The notes under the pieces: model-generated | Database searches by the model: none | What the model saw: only the letters and a program-made list of their open reading frames with translations | What the model was told of the DNA's origin: nothing | Made by a program: the position numbers and the translations under genes | Origin: Rapana venosa | Taxonomy: Eukaryota; Mollusca; Gastropoda; Neogastropoda; Muricidae | NCBI GenBank assembly: GCA_028751875.1 | Contig: CM054154.1 | Location: forward strand, 55,440,026-55,504,025 | DNA: 64,000 nt | Direction: 5' to 3' | Shown: piece after piece, positions 22,275 through 33,321 of the stretch | Layout: the number at the start of each line of letters is the position of its first letter | Position numbering within the stretch: position 1 is the first letter of the stretch

Positions 22275-22412
22275 ATGTGGAGGAGGTTGGTGTGGTATCC
22301 ATGTGGAGGAGGTTGGTGTGATATCCATGTGGAGGAGGTTGGTGTGATATCCATGTGGAGGAGGTTGGTGTGGTATCCGTGTGGAGGAGGTTGGTGTGAT
22401 ATCCATGTGGTT
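22275..22412. repeat. 26-bp minisatellite, 5 units
   Basis: Units of GTGGAGGAGGTTGGTGTG plus ATATCCAT. A weak SINE-B-like stretch (GGTTAGAATG..GGTTTGAACCC) follows at 22409-22470. Confidence 0.85.
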
Positions 22413-22894
22413 AGAATGTCTTACTGCATGATCAGAGGGTGACTGGGAGCATGGGTTTGAACCCTAGTTATAATTATGCCCCCCTGCCCCTCCCCAATGA
22501 CTCCTCAGGCAGTTGATTAAGGGAGAAGTCTCATGTGTATTATTTGACACACAGCCAACATCCCCTCCCCCTTGATCTTTACAGTTGATTTGTTCATTGG
22601 TTTTGTTTTGGTCTTGGCCTCCTGACATGACCTTGACCTCCTGACATGACCTTGTCCTCTGGCCATTGAAATCCCAGCAATATCTTTTTTTCAATTAAAA
22701 AAAAAATGTTATTGGTTCTTGATCTTGTTCAATGTGTGTTCATGGTGATAGAGCATGCCGAGTTTGATGGTATGGCAGAATTGGTTCTTGTTTTCTTTCT
22801 TTCCATCTTTGTTTTGTTTTTTGTTTGCACATGTTCCTTTTTTGCTGAAATTAGATATTATGCTTCTTATTCCTGTCGGTAGAAAATTGTTGTA

Positions 22895-23040
22895 CTGCAT
22901 TATACTGTATTGTATCATAATTATCATATTGTATTATATTATACTGTATTGTATCCTATCATATTGTTTTGTAATATTCTGTATTGTATCATTGTATTAT
23001 GTTGTGTATTGTATCATATCATACTGTATTGTATACCACT
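22895..23040. repeat. AT-rich TATTGTAT simple repeat
   Basis: Irregular TACTGTATTGTATCAT units. A SINE-C body fragment (ACCACTTTCAGTTACAGCAG..GGCTGCTCTCTCTGGGGAG) lies at 23034-23095. Confidence 0.75.
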
Positions 23041-23279
23041 TTCAGTTACAGCAGATTTCTCTGTGTGAAATTCAGGCTGCTCTCTCTGGGGAGTGGGCCG
23101 GCCACAAGAGCAGCGCCACCACTTTGTTGTTGTTGATTATGTTTTCAGAAAATTGCAACATGCTGGATGCTTGACCATATCTTTTTATTTGGTTGATTTA
23201 TTGTCACGTCAATTTACAATGTTCGAGATGTGCTATGTATGGGTCCATAATGGTGGTGTCTATGATTTATATGATATGA

Positions 23280-23338
23280 ACTGTAGTGGGATTCAGCGCT
23301 ATATAAATTCCATACATTATTATTATTATTATTAGTGG
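23280..23338 (+). mobile_element. SINE/LINE 3'-tail fragment
   Basis: GGATTCAGCGCTATATAAAT then TCCATACATT(ATT)n. This is the shared tail without a head. Confidence 0.7.
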
Positions 23339-23655
23339 GATTTCAGTACGTCACATCTTGTCGGACTTTTTCTTTTCTTTTTTGGAATTCATGTTTATTT
23401 TTATCTTGCATCAATTGTATTCTCTTTCTGCCCCCGCCCCCCTCTCAGATTATTGTAAGACTTGGACACATTTGTTATAGAAGTTTTATGCATTACGCTA
23501 TTTGTATAAAATGTTGGGTTGGGGTTTTGTTTTTTATATTTTTCATGTGGTGGTAAAAGTGTGGTATCGTGTCACAAAGAATCCAAGTTGTAGAACTATA
23601 TTCTGAAACAGAAAGGGACACTGTGATTGTAGCCATTTGCCACTAGTGTGTGTTT

Positions 23656-26600
23656 GCTGCTATAAACCAGGTGCAGTAAAGACTGTGCACTGCTGCTGCT
23701 ATAAACCAGGTGCAGTAAAGACTGTGCACTGCTGCTGCTATAAACCAGGTGCAGTAAAGACTGTGCACTGCTGCTGCTATAAACCAGGTGCAGTAAAGAC
23801 TGTGCACTGCTGCTGCTATAAACCAGGTGCAGTAAAGACTGTGCACTGCTGCTGCTATAAACCAGGTGCAGTAAAGACTGTGCACTGTTGCTGCTATAAA
23901 CCAGGTGCAGTAAAGACTGTGCACTGCTGCTGCTATAAACCAGGTGCAGTAAAGACTGTGCACTGCTGCTGCTATAAACCAGGTGCAGTAAAGACTGTGC
24001 ACTGCTGCTGCTATAAACCAGGTGCAGTAAAGACTGTGCACTGCTGCTGCTATAAACCAGGTGCAGTAAAGACTGTGCACTGCTGCTGCTATAAACCAGG
24101 TGCAGTAAAGACTGTGCACTGTTGCTGCTATAAACCAGGTGCAGTAAAGACTGTGCACTGCTGCTGCTATAAACCAGGTGCACTGTTGCTGCTATAAACC
24201 AGGTGCAGTAAAGACTGTGCACTGCTGCTGCTATAAACCAGGTGCACTGTTGCTGCTATAAACCAGGTGCAGTAAAGACTGTGCACTGCTGCTGCTATAA
24301 ACCAGGTGCACTGTTGCTGCTATAAACCAGGTGCAGTAAAGACTGTGCACTGCTGCTGCTATAAACCAGTGCACTGTTGCTGCTATAAACCAGGTGCAGT
24401 AAAGACTGTGCACTGCTGCTGCTATAAACCAGGTGCACTGTTGCTGCTATAAACCAGGTGCAGTAAAGACTGTGCACTGCTGCTGCTATAAACCAGGTGC
24501 ACTGTTGCTGCTATAAACCAGGTGCAGTGAAGACTGTGCACTGTTGTTGCTGCTATAAACCAGGTGCAGTAAAGACTGTGCACTGTTGCTGCTATAAACC
24601 AGGTGCACTGTTGCTGCTGCTATAAACCAGGTGCAGTAAAGACTGTGCACTGTTGCTGCTATAAACCAGGTGCAGTAAAGACTGTGCACTGTTGCTGCTA
24701 TAAACCAGGTGCAGTAAAGACTGTGCACTGTTGCTGCTATAAACCAGGTGCAGTAAAGACTGTGCACTGTTGCTGCTGCTATAAACCAGGTGCAGTAAAG
24801 ACTGTGCACTGTTGCTGCTGCTATAAACCAGGTGCACTGTTGCTGCTATAAACCAGGTGCAGTAAAGACTGTGCACTGCTGCTGCTATAAACCAGGTGCA
24901 GTAAAGACTGTGCACTGTTGCTGCTGCTATAAACCAGGTGCACTGTTGTTGCTGCTATAAACCAGGTGCAGTAAAGACTGTGCACTGTTGCTGCTATAAA
25001 CCAGGTGCAGTAAAGACTGTGCACTGTTGCTGCTATAAACCAGGTGCAGTAAAGACTGTGCACTGTTGCTGCTGCTATAAACCAGGTGCACTGTTGCTGC
25101 TATAAACCAGGTGCAGTGAAGACTGTGCACTGTTGCTGCTATAAACCAGGTGCAGTGAAGACTGTGCACTGTTGTTGCTGCTATAAACCAGGTGCAGTAA
25201 AGACTGTGCACTGTTGCTGCTATAAACCAGGTGCAGTAAAGACTGTGCACTGTTGCTGCTATAAACCAGGTGCACTGTTGTTGCTGCTATAAACCAGGTG
25301 CAGTAAAGACTGTGCACTGTTGCTGCTATAAACCAGGTGCAGTAAAGACTGTGCACTGTTGCTGCTATAAACCAGGTGCAGTAAAGACTGTGCACTGTTG
25401 CTGCTGCTATAAACCAGGTGCAGTGAAGACTGTGCACTGTTGCTGCTATAAACCAGGTGCAGTAAAGACTGTGCACTGTTGCTGCTATAAACCAGGTGCA
25501 GTAAAGACTGTGCACTGTTGCTGCTGCTATAAACCAGGTGCACTGTTGCTGCTGCTATAAACCAGGTGCACTGTTGCTGCTGCTATAAACCAGGTGCAGT
25601 GAAGACTGTGCACTGTTGCTGCTATAAACCAGGTGCAGTAAAGACTGTGCACTGTTGCTGCTGCTATAAACCAGGTGCACTGTTGCTGCTGCTATAAACC
25701 AGGTGCACTGTTGCTGCTGCTATAAACCAGGTGCACTGTTGCTGCTGCTATAAACCAGGTGCACTGTTGCTGCTATAAACCAGGTGCACTGTTGCTGCTG
25801 CTATAAACCAGGTGCACTGTTGTTGCTGCTATAAACCAGGTGCACTGTTGCTGCTATAAACCAGGTGCAGTAAAGACTGTGCACTGTTGCTGCTATAAAC
25901 CAGGTGCACTGTTGTTGCTGCTATAAACCAGGTGCAGTAAAGACTGTGCACTGTTGCTGCTATAAACCAGGTGCAGTAAAGACTGTGCACTGTTGTTGCT
26001 GCTATAAACCAGGTGCACTGTTGCTGCTGCTATAAACCAGGTGCAGTAAAGACTGTGCATTGTTGCTGCTATAAACCAGGTGCAGTGAAGACTGTGCACT
26101 GTTGCTGCTATAAACCAGGTGCACTGTTGTTGCTGCTATAAACCAGGTGCAGTAAAGACTGTGCACTGTTGCTGCTATAAACCAGGTGCAGTAAAGACTG
26201 TGCACTGTTGCTGCTATAAACCAGGTGCAGTAAAGACTGTGCACTGTTGCTGCTGCTATAAACCAGGTGCAGTGAAGACTGTGCACTGTTGCTGCTATAA
26301 ACCAGGTGCAGTAAAGACTGTGCACTGTTGCTGCTATAAACCAGGTGCAGTAAAGACTGTGCACTGTTGCTGCTATAAACCAGGTGCAGTAAAGACTGTG
26401 CACTGTTGCTGCTGCTATAAACCAGGTGCACTGTTGCTGCTGCTATAAACCAGGTGCACTGTTGCTGCTGCTATAAACCAGGTGCAGTGAAGACTGTGCA
26501 CTGTTGCTGCTATAAACCAGGTGCAGTAAAGACTGTGCACTGTTGCTGCTGCTATAAACCAGGTGCAGTAAAGACTGTGCACTGTTGCTGCTGCTATAAA

Positions 26601-27640
26601 CCAGGTGCACTGTTGCTGCTATAAACCAGGTGCACTGTTGCTGCTGCTATAAACCAGGTGCAGTAAAGACTGTGCACTGTTGCTGCTATAAACCAGATGC
26701 ACTGTTGCTGCTATAAACCAGGTGCAGTAAAGACTGTGCACTGTTGCTGCTGCTACAAACCAGGTGCAGTAAAGACTGTGCACTGTTGCTGCTATAAACC
26801 AGGTGCAGTAAAGACTGTGCACTGTTGCTGCTATAAACCAGGTGCACTGTTGCTGCTGCTATAAACCAGGTGCAGTAAAGACTGTGCACTGTTGCTGCTA
26901 TAAACCAGGTGCACTGTTGTTGCTGCTATAAACCAGGTGCACTGTTGCTGCTATAAACCAGGTGCAGTAAAGACTGTGCACTGTTGCTGCTATAAACCAG
27001 GTGCACTGTTGTTGCTGCTATAAACTAGGTGCAGTAAAGACTGTGCACTGTTGCTGCTGCTATAAACCAGGTGCACTGTTGCTGCTATAAACCAGGTGCA
27101 GTGAAGACTGTGCACTGTTGCTGCTATAAACCAGGTGCACTGTTGCTGCTATAAACCAGGTGCAGTAAAGACTGTGCACTGTTGCTGCTATAAACCAGGT
27201 GCACTGTTGCTGCTATAAACCAGGTGCAGTGAAGACTGTGCACTGTTGCTGCTATAAACCAGGTGCACTGTTGCTGCTGCTATAAACCAGGTGCACTGTT
27301 GCTGCTGCTATAAACCAGGTGCACTGTTGCTGCTATAAACCAGGTGCACTGTTGCTGCTGCTATAAACCAGGTGCAGTGAAGACTGTGCACTGTTGCTGC
27401 TGCTATAAACCAGGTGCACTGTTGCTGCTGCTATAAACCAGGTGCACTGTTGCTGCTGCTATAAACCAGGTGCACTGTTGCTGCTGCTATAAACCAGGTG
27501 CACTGTTGCTGCTATAAACCAGGTGCACTGTTGCTGCTGCTATAAACCAGGTGCAGTAAAGACTGTGCACTGTTGCTGCTATAAACCAGGTGCACTGTTG
27601 CTGCTGCTATAAACCAGGTGCACTGTTGTTGCTGCTGCTG
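23656..27640. repeat. 4-kb VNTR of 39-bp and 25-bp units with inner CTG triplets
   Basis: The long unit is CTGCTGCTGCTATAAACC then AGGTGCAGTAAAGACTGTGCA (39 bp). The short unit lacks the 14 bases GTAAAGACTGTGCA, which are bounded by TGCA. The number of CTG/TTG triplets varies by 1-3. Units up to about 24190 are uniform long forms with CTGCTGCTG. Units at 24190-24540 alternate long and short (64-bp higher-order unit). Later units mix types and mostly start CTGTTGCTG. Since 39 is a multiple of 3, frames stay open on both strands (CCCYKPGAVKTVH; SLYCTWFIAAAVH), but no gene is indicated. Confidence 0.97.
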
Positions 27641-27699
27641 CTGCTCTCTCCTTGCAGGGCGTCGCCTCTGGTACAGTAACCCCCCTTTGTTTTCCCCGT

Positions 27700-27875
27700 C
27701 TGCATGTGTATTTGCTTCCCGGTGGCAGTGGCTGTACAGTTTGGCCAGGGACATGGGTCTTGTTGCCCAGGGTTCCTTTCTGTGCTCTGAATGTCTCTTG
27801 CACACAGAGCCTTGCAGTATCATCTCCTCTGAAAGTCTAGCACCCAGACCAGCATTCATGATCTTCAAGGCTGAG
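27700..27875 (-). mobile_element. SINE-C body fragment
   Basis: GTGTATTTGCTTCCCGGTGG, TTTGGCCAGGGACATGGGTC and CTAGCACCCAGACCAGCATT parallel the SINE-C body at 17105-17275. It follows the VNTR directly. A similar piece lies at 28858-28985. Confidence 0.6.
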
Positions 27876-27879
27876 AGAA

Positions 27880-28615
27880 ATCTGGCATCAAATGGGAATT
27901 TAACTTGTTAAGTCTTGTTTTCTAAATTACACGCACACTGGATCTCAAATCTCCCGCTTGGCTACAATTCAGTTTGAGGTTTAAATCTTTTAGTCAAGAA
28001 TTCATCATTGGAGGTTGTTTAAAAAGGAGAGAGAGAGAGCAAAAAGGTATGTTTGTTATAGTTTGTTGTTGTTGTTGTTGAGGTGTTGACGATGATTCTT
28101 GGGTGCTTTGTTTGAGGGTGCATAATTCTGGTTACCATTTTACATTGTTTTTTTGTAAAGTTTTTCTTTTATTTTTTTGCCATTGTTAATTTTCTCTGTG
28201 TGTGTGGACATTGAAGTTGCATAATTTCATGTTCAACGTTTCCTTTTCTTTTGTCTTTTAAAAAAAAATTCTCCGTGTATTTGTTTTTTGGAGATGCATA
28301 ATTTCATGTTCAGTGTTTCCCTTCTTTTCTGTTTTTTTCAATGTATGTTTTGTATAAATTACGAGGGCAGATTGTTCATGTGATTTTAAAATCAACAATG
28401 AAATGTTTCTCAATCATTGCTGGGACTTTTTGTTCTTTTTTTAATGATTAAAAATAAGCTTGTGTGAACTTCCAACAGTTAAATTGTATGATGTGATTTT
28501 TGAACAGTTAAATTGTATGATGTGATTTTTGTGAGTGGTGTATGTGAGAGTCTTCACCTGTGATGGAACTTTGGAGTGACATGATGCCGTTATTTGGGTG
28601 GTTGGTTTGGGGGGG
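27880..28615. other. No gene seen; T-rich
   Basis: Contains a 29-bp direct repeat (AACAGTTAAATTGTATGATG.., 28475-28532, two copies) and near-repeats of GCATAATTTCATGTTCA (28219, 28297). No supported exon. Confidence 0.55.
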
Positions 28616-28623
28616 GGGGGGGG

Positions 28624-28800
28624 GTTGGAGATAGCCTAGTGGTTAGAGTGTTGAGCGTGTGATTGTACAGCCCGGGTTCAAGCCACCACTGAGGCGCCCA
28701 TTCGAGGGAATTGCCTGCCCCCTGGAGATAACATCAGTACCGACGCCACTCCCCCCAAAAACAAAAGCCCTTCAGATGAGACTATAAACCTCAGAGCTCT
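28624..28800 (+). mobile_element. SINE-B copy with good promoter boxes
   Basis: A box TAGCCTAGTGG at 28632-28642 fits the consensus exactly. The B box GGGTTCAAGCC lies at 28674-28684. The body GGAGATAACATCAGTACCGA and CTTCAGATGAGACTATAAAC follows. It is truncated before the family's 3' part. A SINE-C fragment (28858-28985) follows. Confidence 0.75.
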
Positions 28801-29269
28801 AGTGAGGAACAAAACAAAACAAAAAGCACAACTTTACCTGGAACAATTCTTGCCGTGGGATCTTGCTCATGTGGCAAATGTATGCTGCACACAGGACCTA
28901 GTTTTTTGTCATATTGGAAGGACTAGCACCCAGACCACCACTGAGTCCAGTGGGTGGGGGCAAAGTTCAGACCCACAGCCAAGAAGGAAAGTGGCAGGGC
29001 GGTGAAGACCTTCCCCTGCCTCAAAAGTAAACCGTCAGGTTCTGGGTTCAGTTCCCAGCCTGACCCTTCCTTCCTTCCTTCCCAGTTTGACAGGAAAATC
29101 ATAACTGAAAGTCAAATCTTTCGGAGGAGACTCTCAACCAGTCAAACCCGTGAGCTCACGGACTTGTGCACGTCAAAAGAACCCACGACAGTCAAAAATG
29201 AGAAAAGAGCAGGGAGGTAACTCCTGACTTTCCTGGCAAAACTGGTAGATTCAGCTCCCAACCGTTTCC

Positions 29270-29400
29270 CCCAAGATGGACTACGGCGACCCTAATGACG
29301 GGCAAAAACGGTCGTGTACGTAGGAATCCCACCATTAGTGAACCTTGGAGCTCTAGCCAAGGAATGGAGGAAATACAAGAAGAAGAAAAAGAAAGAAACC
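29270..29400 (+). mobile_element. SINE-E fragment with (GAA)n end
   Basis: GGACTACGGCGACCCTAATG, GGGCAAAAACGGTCGTGTAC, CCACCATTAGTGAACC, TTGGAGCTCTAGCCAAGGAA, then AAGAAGAAGAAAAAG. This is the best copy of this 3' end. Confidence 0.65.
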
Positions 29401-29554
29401 CACAGACTTTCCAGACAGACGCGTTATTTCAAGACCACCAACCCCACACACACACACACACCCACAAAAGGGAGTACACATTCAGGCAGAGACTGTTGAA
29501 ATCAATGCTGGTTTAATAGACTAGTCCAACCACAGAAAACACCAGACGACGACG

Positions 29555-30233
29555 ACACCACCACTAAACACCAAGGTAGTAACTGCTGGGACAGCCTCAA
29601 CTGAACACTAACACCACCTCCACTCCCCTAACCAAACCCCCCCCCCCCACCCCCCCAACTAACCTTGAAAACTTACTGGCAACAGAAAAGGAAGAGAAAA
29701 ACATTTCTAAGAATAGTCTTAAACATCAACTGAAATGTTCTTCCTATGTTGTTTTTTTTATTTGTGATTTGAGAGAGGGATAGTGGGGGGGGGGGGTGGG
29801 GGGGGGGGGTTAGTATGTAATGAACAAATTTAGTATGATTGTATGTGTTCTGTTTTGGGGAGGGGGGGGGGGGGGGGGGTCCATTTAGTAGTCCTATTTC
29901 AACCCAAACAATCTTGCATTTCAATTTTTAACCCTAAAATCCATGACAACCCCCCCCCCCCCCCCCCCCAATCAAATATTTAAAAAACCCTTCCCAAAAC
30001 CTCCCCCCCACCCTCCCACTTGTTAAATCAGTGCCTGCCATGCCCACCTTTGTCCTGTCCACCTGTTCTTTGTTCCTTTCCCTCCTTCTGCAAAGTTTCT
30101 TAACCCCCTTCCCCCTCCCCCCCCCCATTCACCCCTTTTCCAAAAACCCATTTTTTCCTCCCCCTTTCCCCCCAATCCCCTTTTCACCCATGGCCCCCTT
30201 TTTTTCCCCCCGTGTTCCCTTCCCCCTTTTCAT
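29555..30233 (-). repeat. Inverted duplication arm 1 (partner 48720-49550)
   Basis: Read in reverse complement it follows 48720-49550. Shared blocks include CCAAGGTAGTAACTGCTGGG (complement at 49516-49535), CAGTGCCTGCCATGCCCACC, TTGTCCTGTCCACCTGTTC and GTTCCTTTCCCTCCTTC, then a degraded CACCCCTTTTCC repeat up to the gap. G and C runs differ in length between the arms. Quality falls toward the gap. Confidence 0.85.
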
Positions 30234-30733
30234 NNNNNNNNNNNNNNNNNNNNNNNNNNNNNNNNNNNNNNNNNNNNNNNNNNNNNNNNNNNNNNNNNNN
30301 NNNNNNNNNNNNNNNNNNNNNNNNNNNNNNNNNNNNNNNNNNNNNNNNNNNNNNNNNNNNNNNNNNNNNNNNNNNNNNNNNNNNNNNNNNNNNNNNNNNN
30401 NNNNNNNNNNNNNNNNNNNNNNNNNNNNNNNNNNNNNNNNNNNNNNNNNNNNNNNNNNNNNNNNNNNNNNNNNNNNNNNNNNNNNNNNNNNNNNNNNNNN
30501 NNNNNNNNNNNNNNNNNNNNNNNNNNNNNNNNNNNNNNNNNNNNNNNNNNNNNNNNNNNNNNNNNNNNNNNNNNNNNNNNNNNNNNNNNNNNNNNNNNNN
30601 NNNNNNNNNNNNNNNNNNNNNNNNNNNNNNNNNNNNNNNNNNNNNNNNNNNNNNNNNNNNNNNNNNNNNNNNNNNNNNNNNNNNNNNNNNNNNNNNNNNN
30701 NNNNNNNNNNNNNNNNNNNNNNNNNNNNNNNNN
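30234..30733. other. Assembly gap (500 N)
   Basis: Exactly 500 N. Flanked on the left by the degraded inverted-repeat arm and on the right by GT-rich repeats. Confidence 1.
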
Positions 30734-31420
30734 TCTGTGTGTGTGTGCGTGTCTGTCTCTGTGTGTGTGTCTGTCTCTGTGTGTTTGTGCGTGTCTGTCT
30801 CTGTGTGTGCGTGTCTGTCTCTGGTGTGTGGTGCGTGTCTGTCTCTGTGTGTTGTGTGCGTGTCTGTCTCTGTGTGTGCGTGTCTGTCTCTGTGTGTGTG
30901 TGTGTGTGTCGGGTCTCTGTGTGTGTGTGTGTGTCTGTCTCTGTGTGTTGTGTGCGTGTCTGTCTCTGTGTGTGTGTGTGCGTGTCTGTCTCTGTGTGTG
31001 TGTGCGTGTCTGTCTCTGTGTGTGTGTGTGTGTGTGTGTGTGTTGGTGTGTGTCGTCTCTGTGTGTGTGTCTGTCTCTGTGTGTGTGTGCGTGTCTGTCC
31101 TCTTGTGTGTGTGTCTGTCTCTGTGTGTTGTGTGCGTGTCTGTCTCTGGTGTGGTGTGCGTGTCTGTCTCTGGTGTGTGTGGTGTCTGTCTCTGTGTGTG
31201 TGTGCGTGTCTGTCTCTGTGTGTGTGTGCGTGTCTCTGTGTGTGTGTGTGTGTGCGTGTCTGTCCTCTGTGTGTGTGTGCGTGTCTGTCTGGTGTGTGGT
31301 GGGCGTGGTGTGTGCGTGTCTGTCTCTGTGTGTGTGTGCGTGTCTGTCTGTGTGTGTGTGTGTGTGTGTGTCTGTTTGTATGTCTGTGTGTTGTGTGTGT
31401 ATATGTGGTGTGTGTGACTG
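30734..31420. repeat. GT-rich minisatellite, about 22-bp units
   Basis: TGTGTGTGCGTGTCTGTCTC units with variable (TG)n. Cys-Val frames here are artefacts. Confidence 0.9.
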
Positions 31421-31589
31421 GGTGTACTTGGTGTGTGGTGGGGTGGGGTCAGAGGTAGGGATGACATTATCAAGATAAGTTGTTAGCTCTGTAGACTTTG
31501 GCTTTTTCAGGTGTGTTGTGTGCATGTGTGTGTCTGTGTGTGATGTTGATTTGATATGATGCCTGTCTTCAGGTGAATGATGATGTGGT

Positions 31590-33310
31590 GTGGTGTGGTG
31601 TGCTTGTGATTGGTGGGGTTTGATGTGTGTGGTGTGTGTGTGATGTGTGGATGTGGTGTGGTGTGGTGTGATGTGGTGGTGATATGGTGTGATGTGTTGT
31701 GGTGATGTGGTGGTGATGTGTGTGGTGGTGATGTGTGTGGTGTGATGTGTGTGTGTGTGATGTATGTGGTGGTGATGTGGTGTGTGGTGTGTGGTGATGT
31801 GGTGTGGTGGTGTGTGTGGTGGTGTGGTGGTGATGTGGTGGTGGTGTGGTGGTGATGTGGTGGTGGTGTGATGTGATTATGGTGGGTGGTGTGGTGGTGA
31901 TGTGGTGATGATGTGATGATGTGGTGGTGGTGATGTGGTGATGATGTGGTGTGATGTGGTGATGATGTGGTGTGGTGTGGTGTGGTGATGTGGTTGTGTG
32001 GTGTGGTGGTGGTGTGTGTGGTGTGTGTGGTGGTGGTTGGTGGTGATGTGGTGGTGGTGTGGTGGTGGTGATGTGGTGGTGATGTGGTGTGGTGGTGGTG
32101 GTGTGGTTGGTGTGATGTGATATGGTGGGTGGTGTGGTGGTGATGTGGTGGTGGTGATGGTGGTGATGTGGTGATGATGTGGTGATGTGGTGGTGATGTG
32201 GTGATGATGTGGTGATGTGGTGGTGGTGATGTGGTGGTGGTGTGGTGATGTGGTGGTGATGTGGTGATGATGTGGTGGTGGTGATGATGTGGTGATGTGG
32301 TGGTGGTGATGTGGTGATGATGTGGTGTGGTGGTGATGTGGTGTGGTGGTGATGTGGTGGTGGTGTGGTGATGTGGTGGTGGTGTGGTGATGTGGTGGTG
32401 GTGATGTGGTGTGGTGGTGATGTGGTGATGATGTGGTGATGTGGTGATGATGTTGGTGATGTGGTGGTGATGTGGTGGTGGTGATGTGGTGGTGGTGTGT
32501 GATGTGGTGGTGGTGATGTGGTGTGTGGTGGTGATGTGGTGTGGTGGTGATGTGGTGATGATGTGGTGATGTGGGTGGTGGGTGATGTGGTGGTGGTGTG
32601 GTGATGTGGTGGTGGTGAGTGTTGGTGTGTGGTTGGTGATGTGGTGTGGTGGTGATGTGTGGTGGTGGTGTGGTGATGTGTGGTGTGGTGGTGATGGTGG
32701 TGAGTGGTGGTGATGTGGTGGTGGTGTGGTGGTGTGGTGGTGGTGATGTGGTGGTGGGTGGTGGTTTTGGATGTGGTGTGATGGTGATGTGGGTGGTGGT
32801 GATGTGGTGGTGGTGTGGTGATGTGTGGTGTGTGTGTGGTGTGATGTGGTGTGGTGGTTGATTGGTGTTTGTGGTGTGGTGGTGGTTTGTGGTGTGTGTG
32901 TGGTGGTGATGTGGTGTGGTGGTGATGTGGTGTGGTGTGTGGATGTGGTGTGTGATGTGGTGGTGGTGATGTGGTGGTGGTGATGTGGTGTGGTGTGGTG
33001 GTGATGTGGTGGTGATGTGTGTGTGGGTGATGTGGTGGTGGTGATGTGGTGTGGGTGGTGATGTGGTGTGGTGGTGATGTGGTGTTGTGGTGGGTGATGT
33101 TGGTGGTGATGTGGTGTGGTGATGTTGTGTGGTGTGTGTGTGTGATGTGTGTGGTGGTGATGTGGTGGTGATGTGGTGTGGTGATGTGGTTGGTGGTGAT
33201 GTGGTGTGGTGATGGTGATGTGTTGGTGATGTGTGGTGGATGTGGGTGGTGGTGATGTGTGGTGATGGTGGTGTGATGTGTGGTGGTGATGTGGTGGTGG
33301 TGGTGTGGTG
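31590..33310. repeat. (GTGGTGAT)-type minisatellite upstream of large exon
   Basis: GTGGTGATGTGGTGGTG variants for 1.7 kb, with some units ATGATGTGGTG. It ends about a dozen bases before the 33321 splice site, leaving GTGTGTTTCCAG as the only pyrimidine-bearing stretch. The very long His/Thr/Ser frame on the minus strand is its shadow. Confidence 0.92.
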
Positions 33311-33321
33311 TGTGTTTCCAG

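Noticed and set aside
23637..27640. Repeat protein CCCYKPGAVKTVH / SLYCTWFIAAAVH
   Set aside because: The frames are open only because the unit is 39 bp. They break wherever 25-bp units or triplet changes occur, and no start, splice site or flanking coding sequence supports them.
27640..27680. Exon starting after CTCTCTCCTTGCAG at 27657
   Set aside because: The acceptor looks good, but the following sequence is quickly closed in frame and turns into a SINE-C fragment.
30031..31525. Long frames across the second gap
   Set aside because: Most of their length is N or (GT)n repeat, so they carry no coding evidence.
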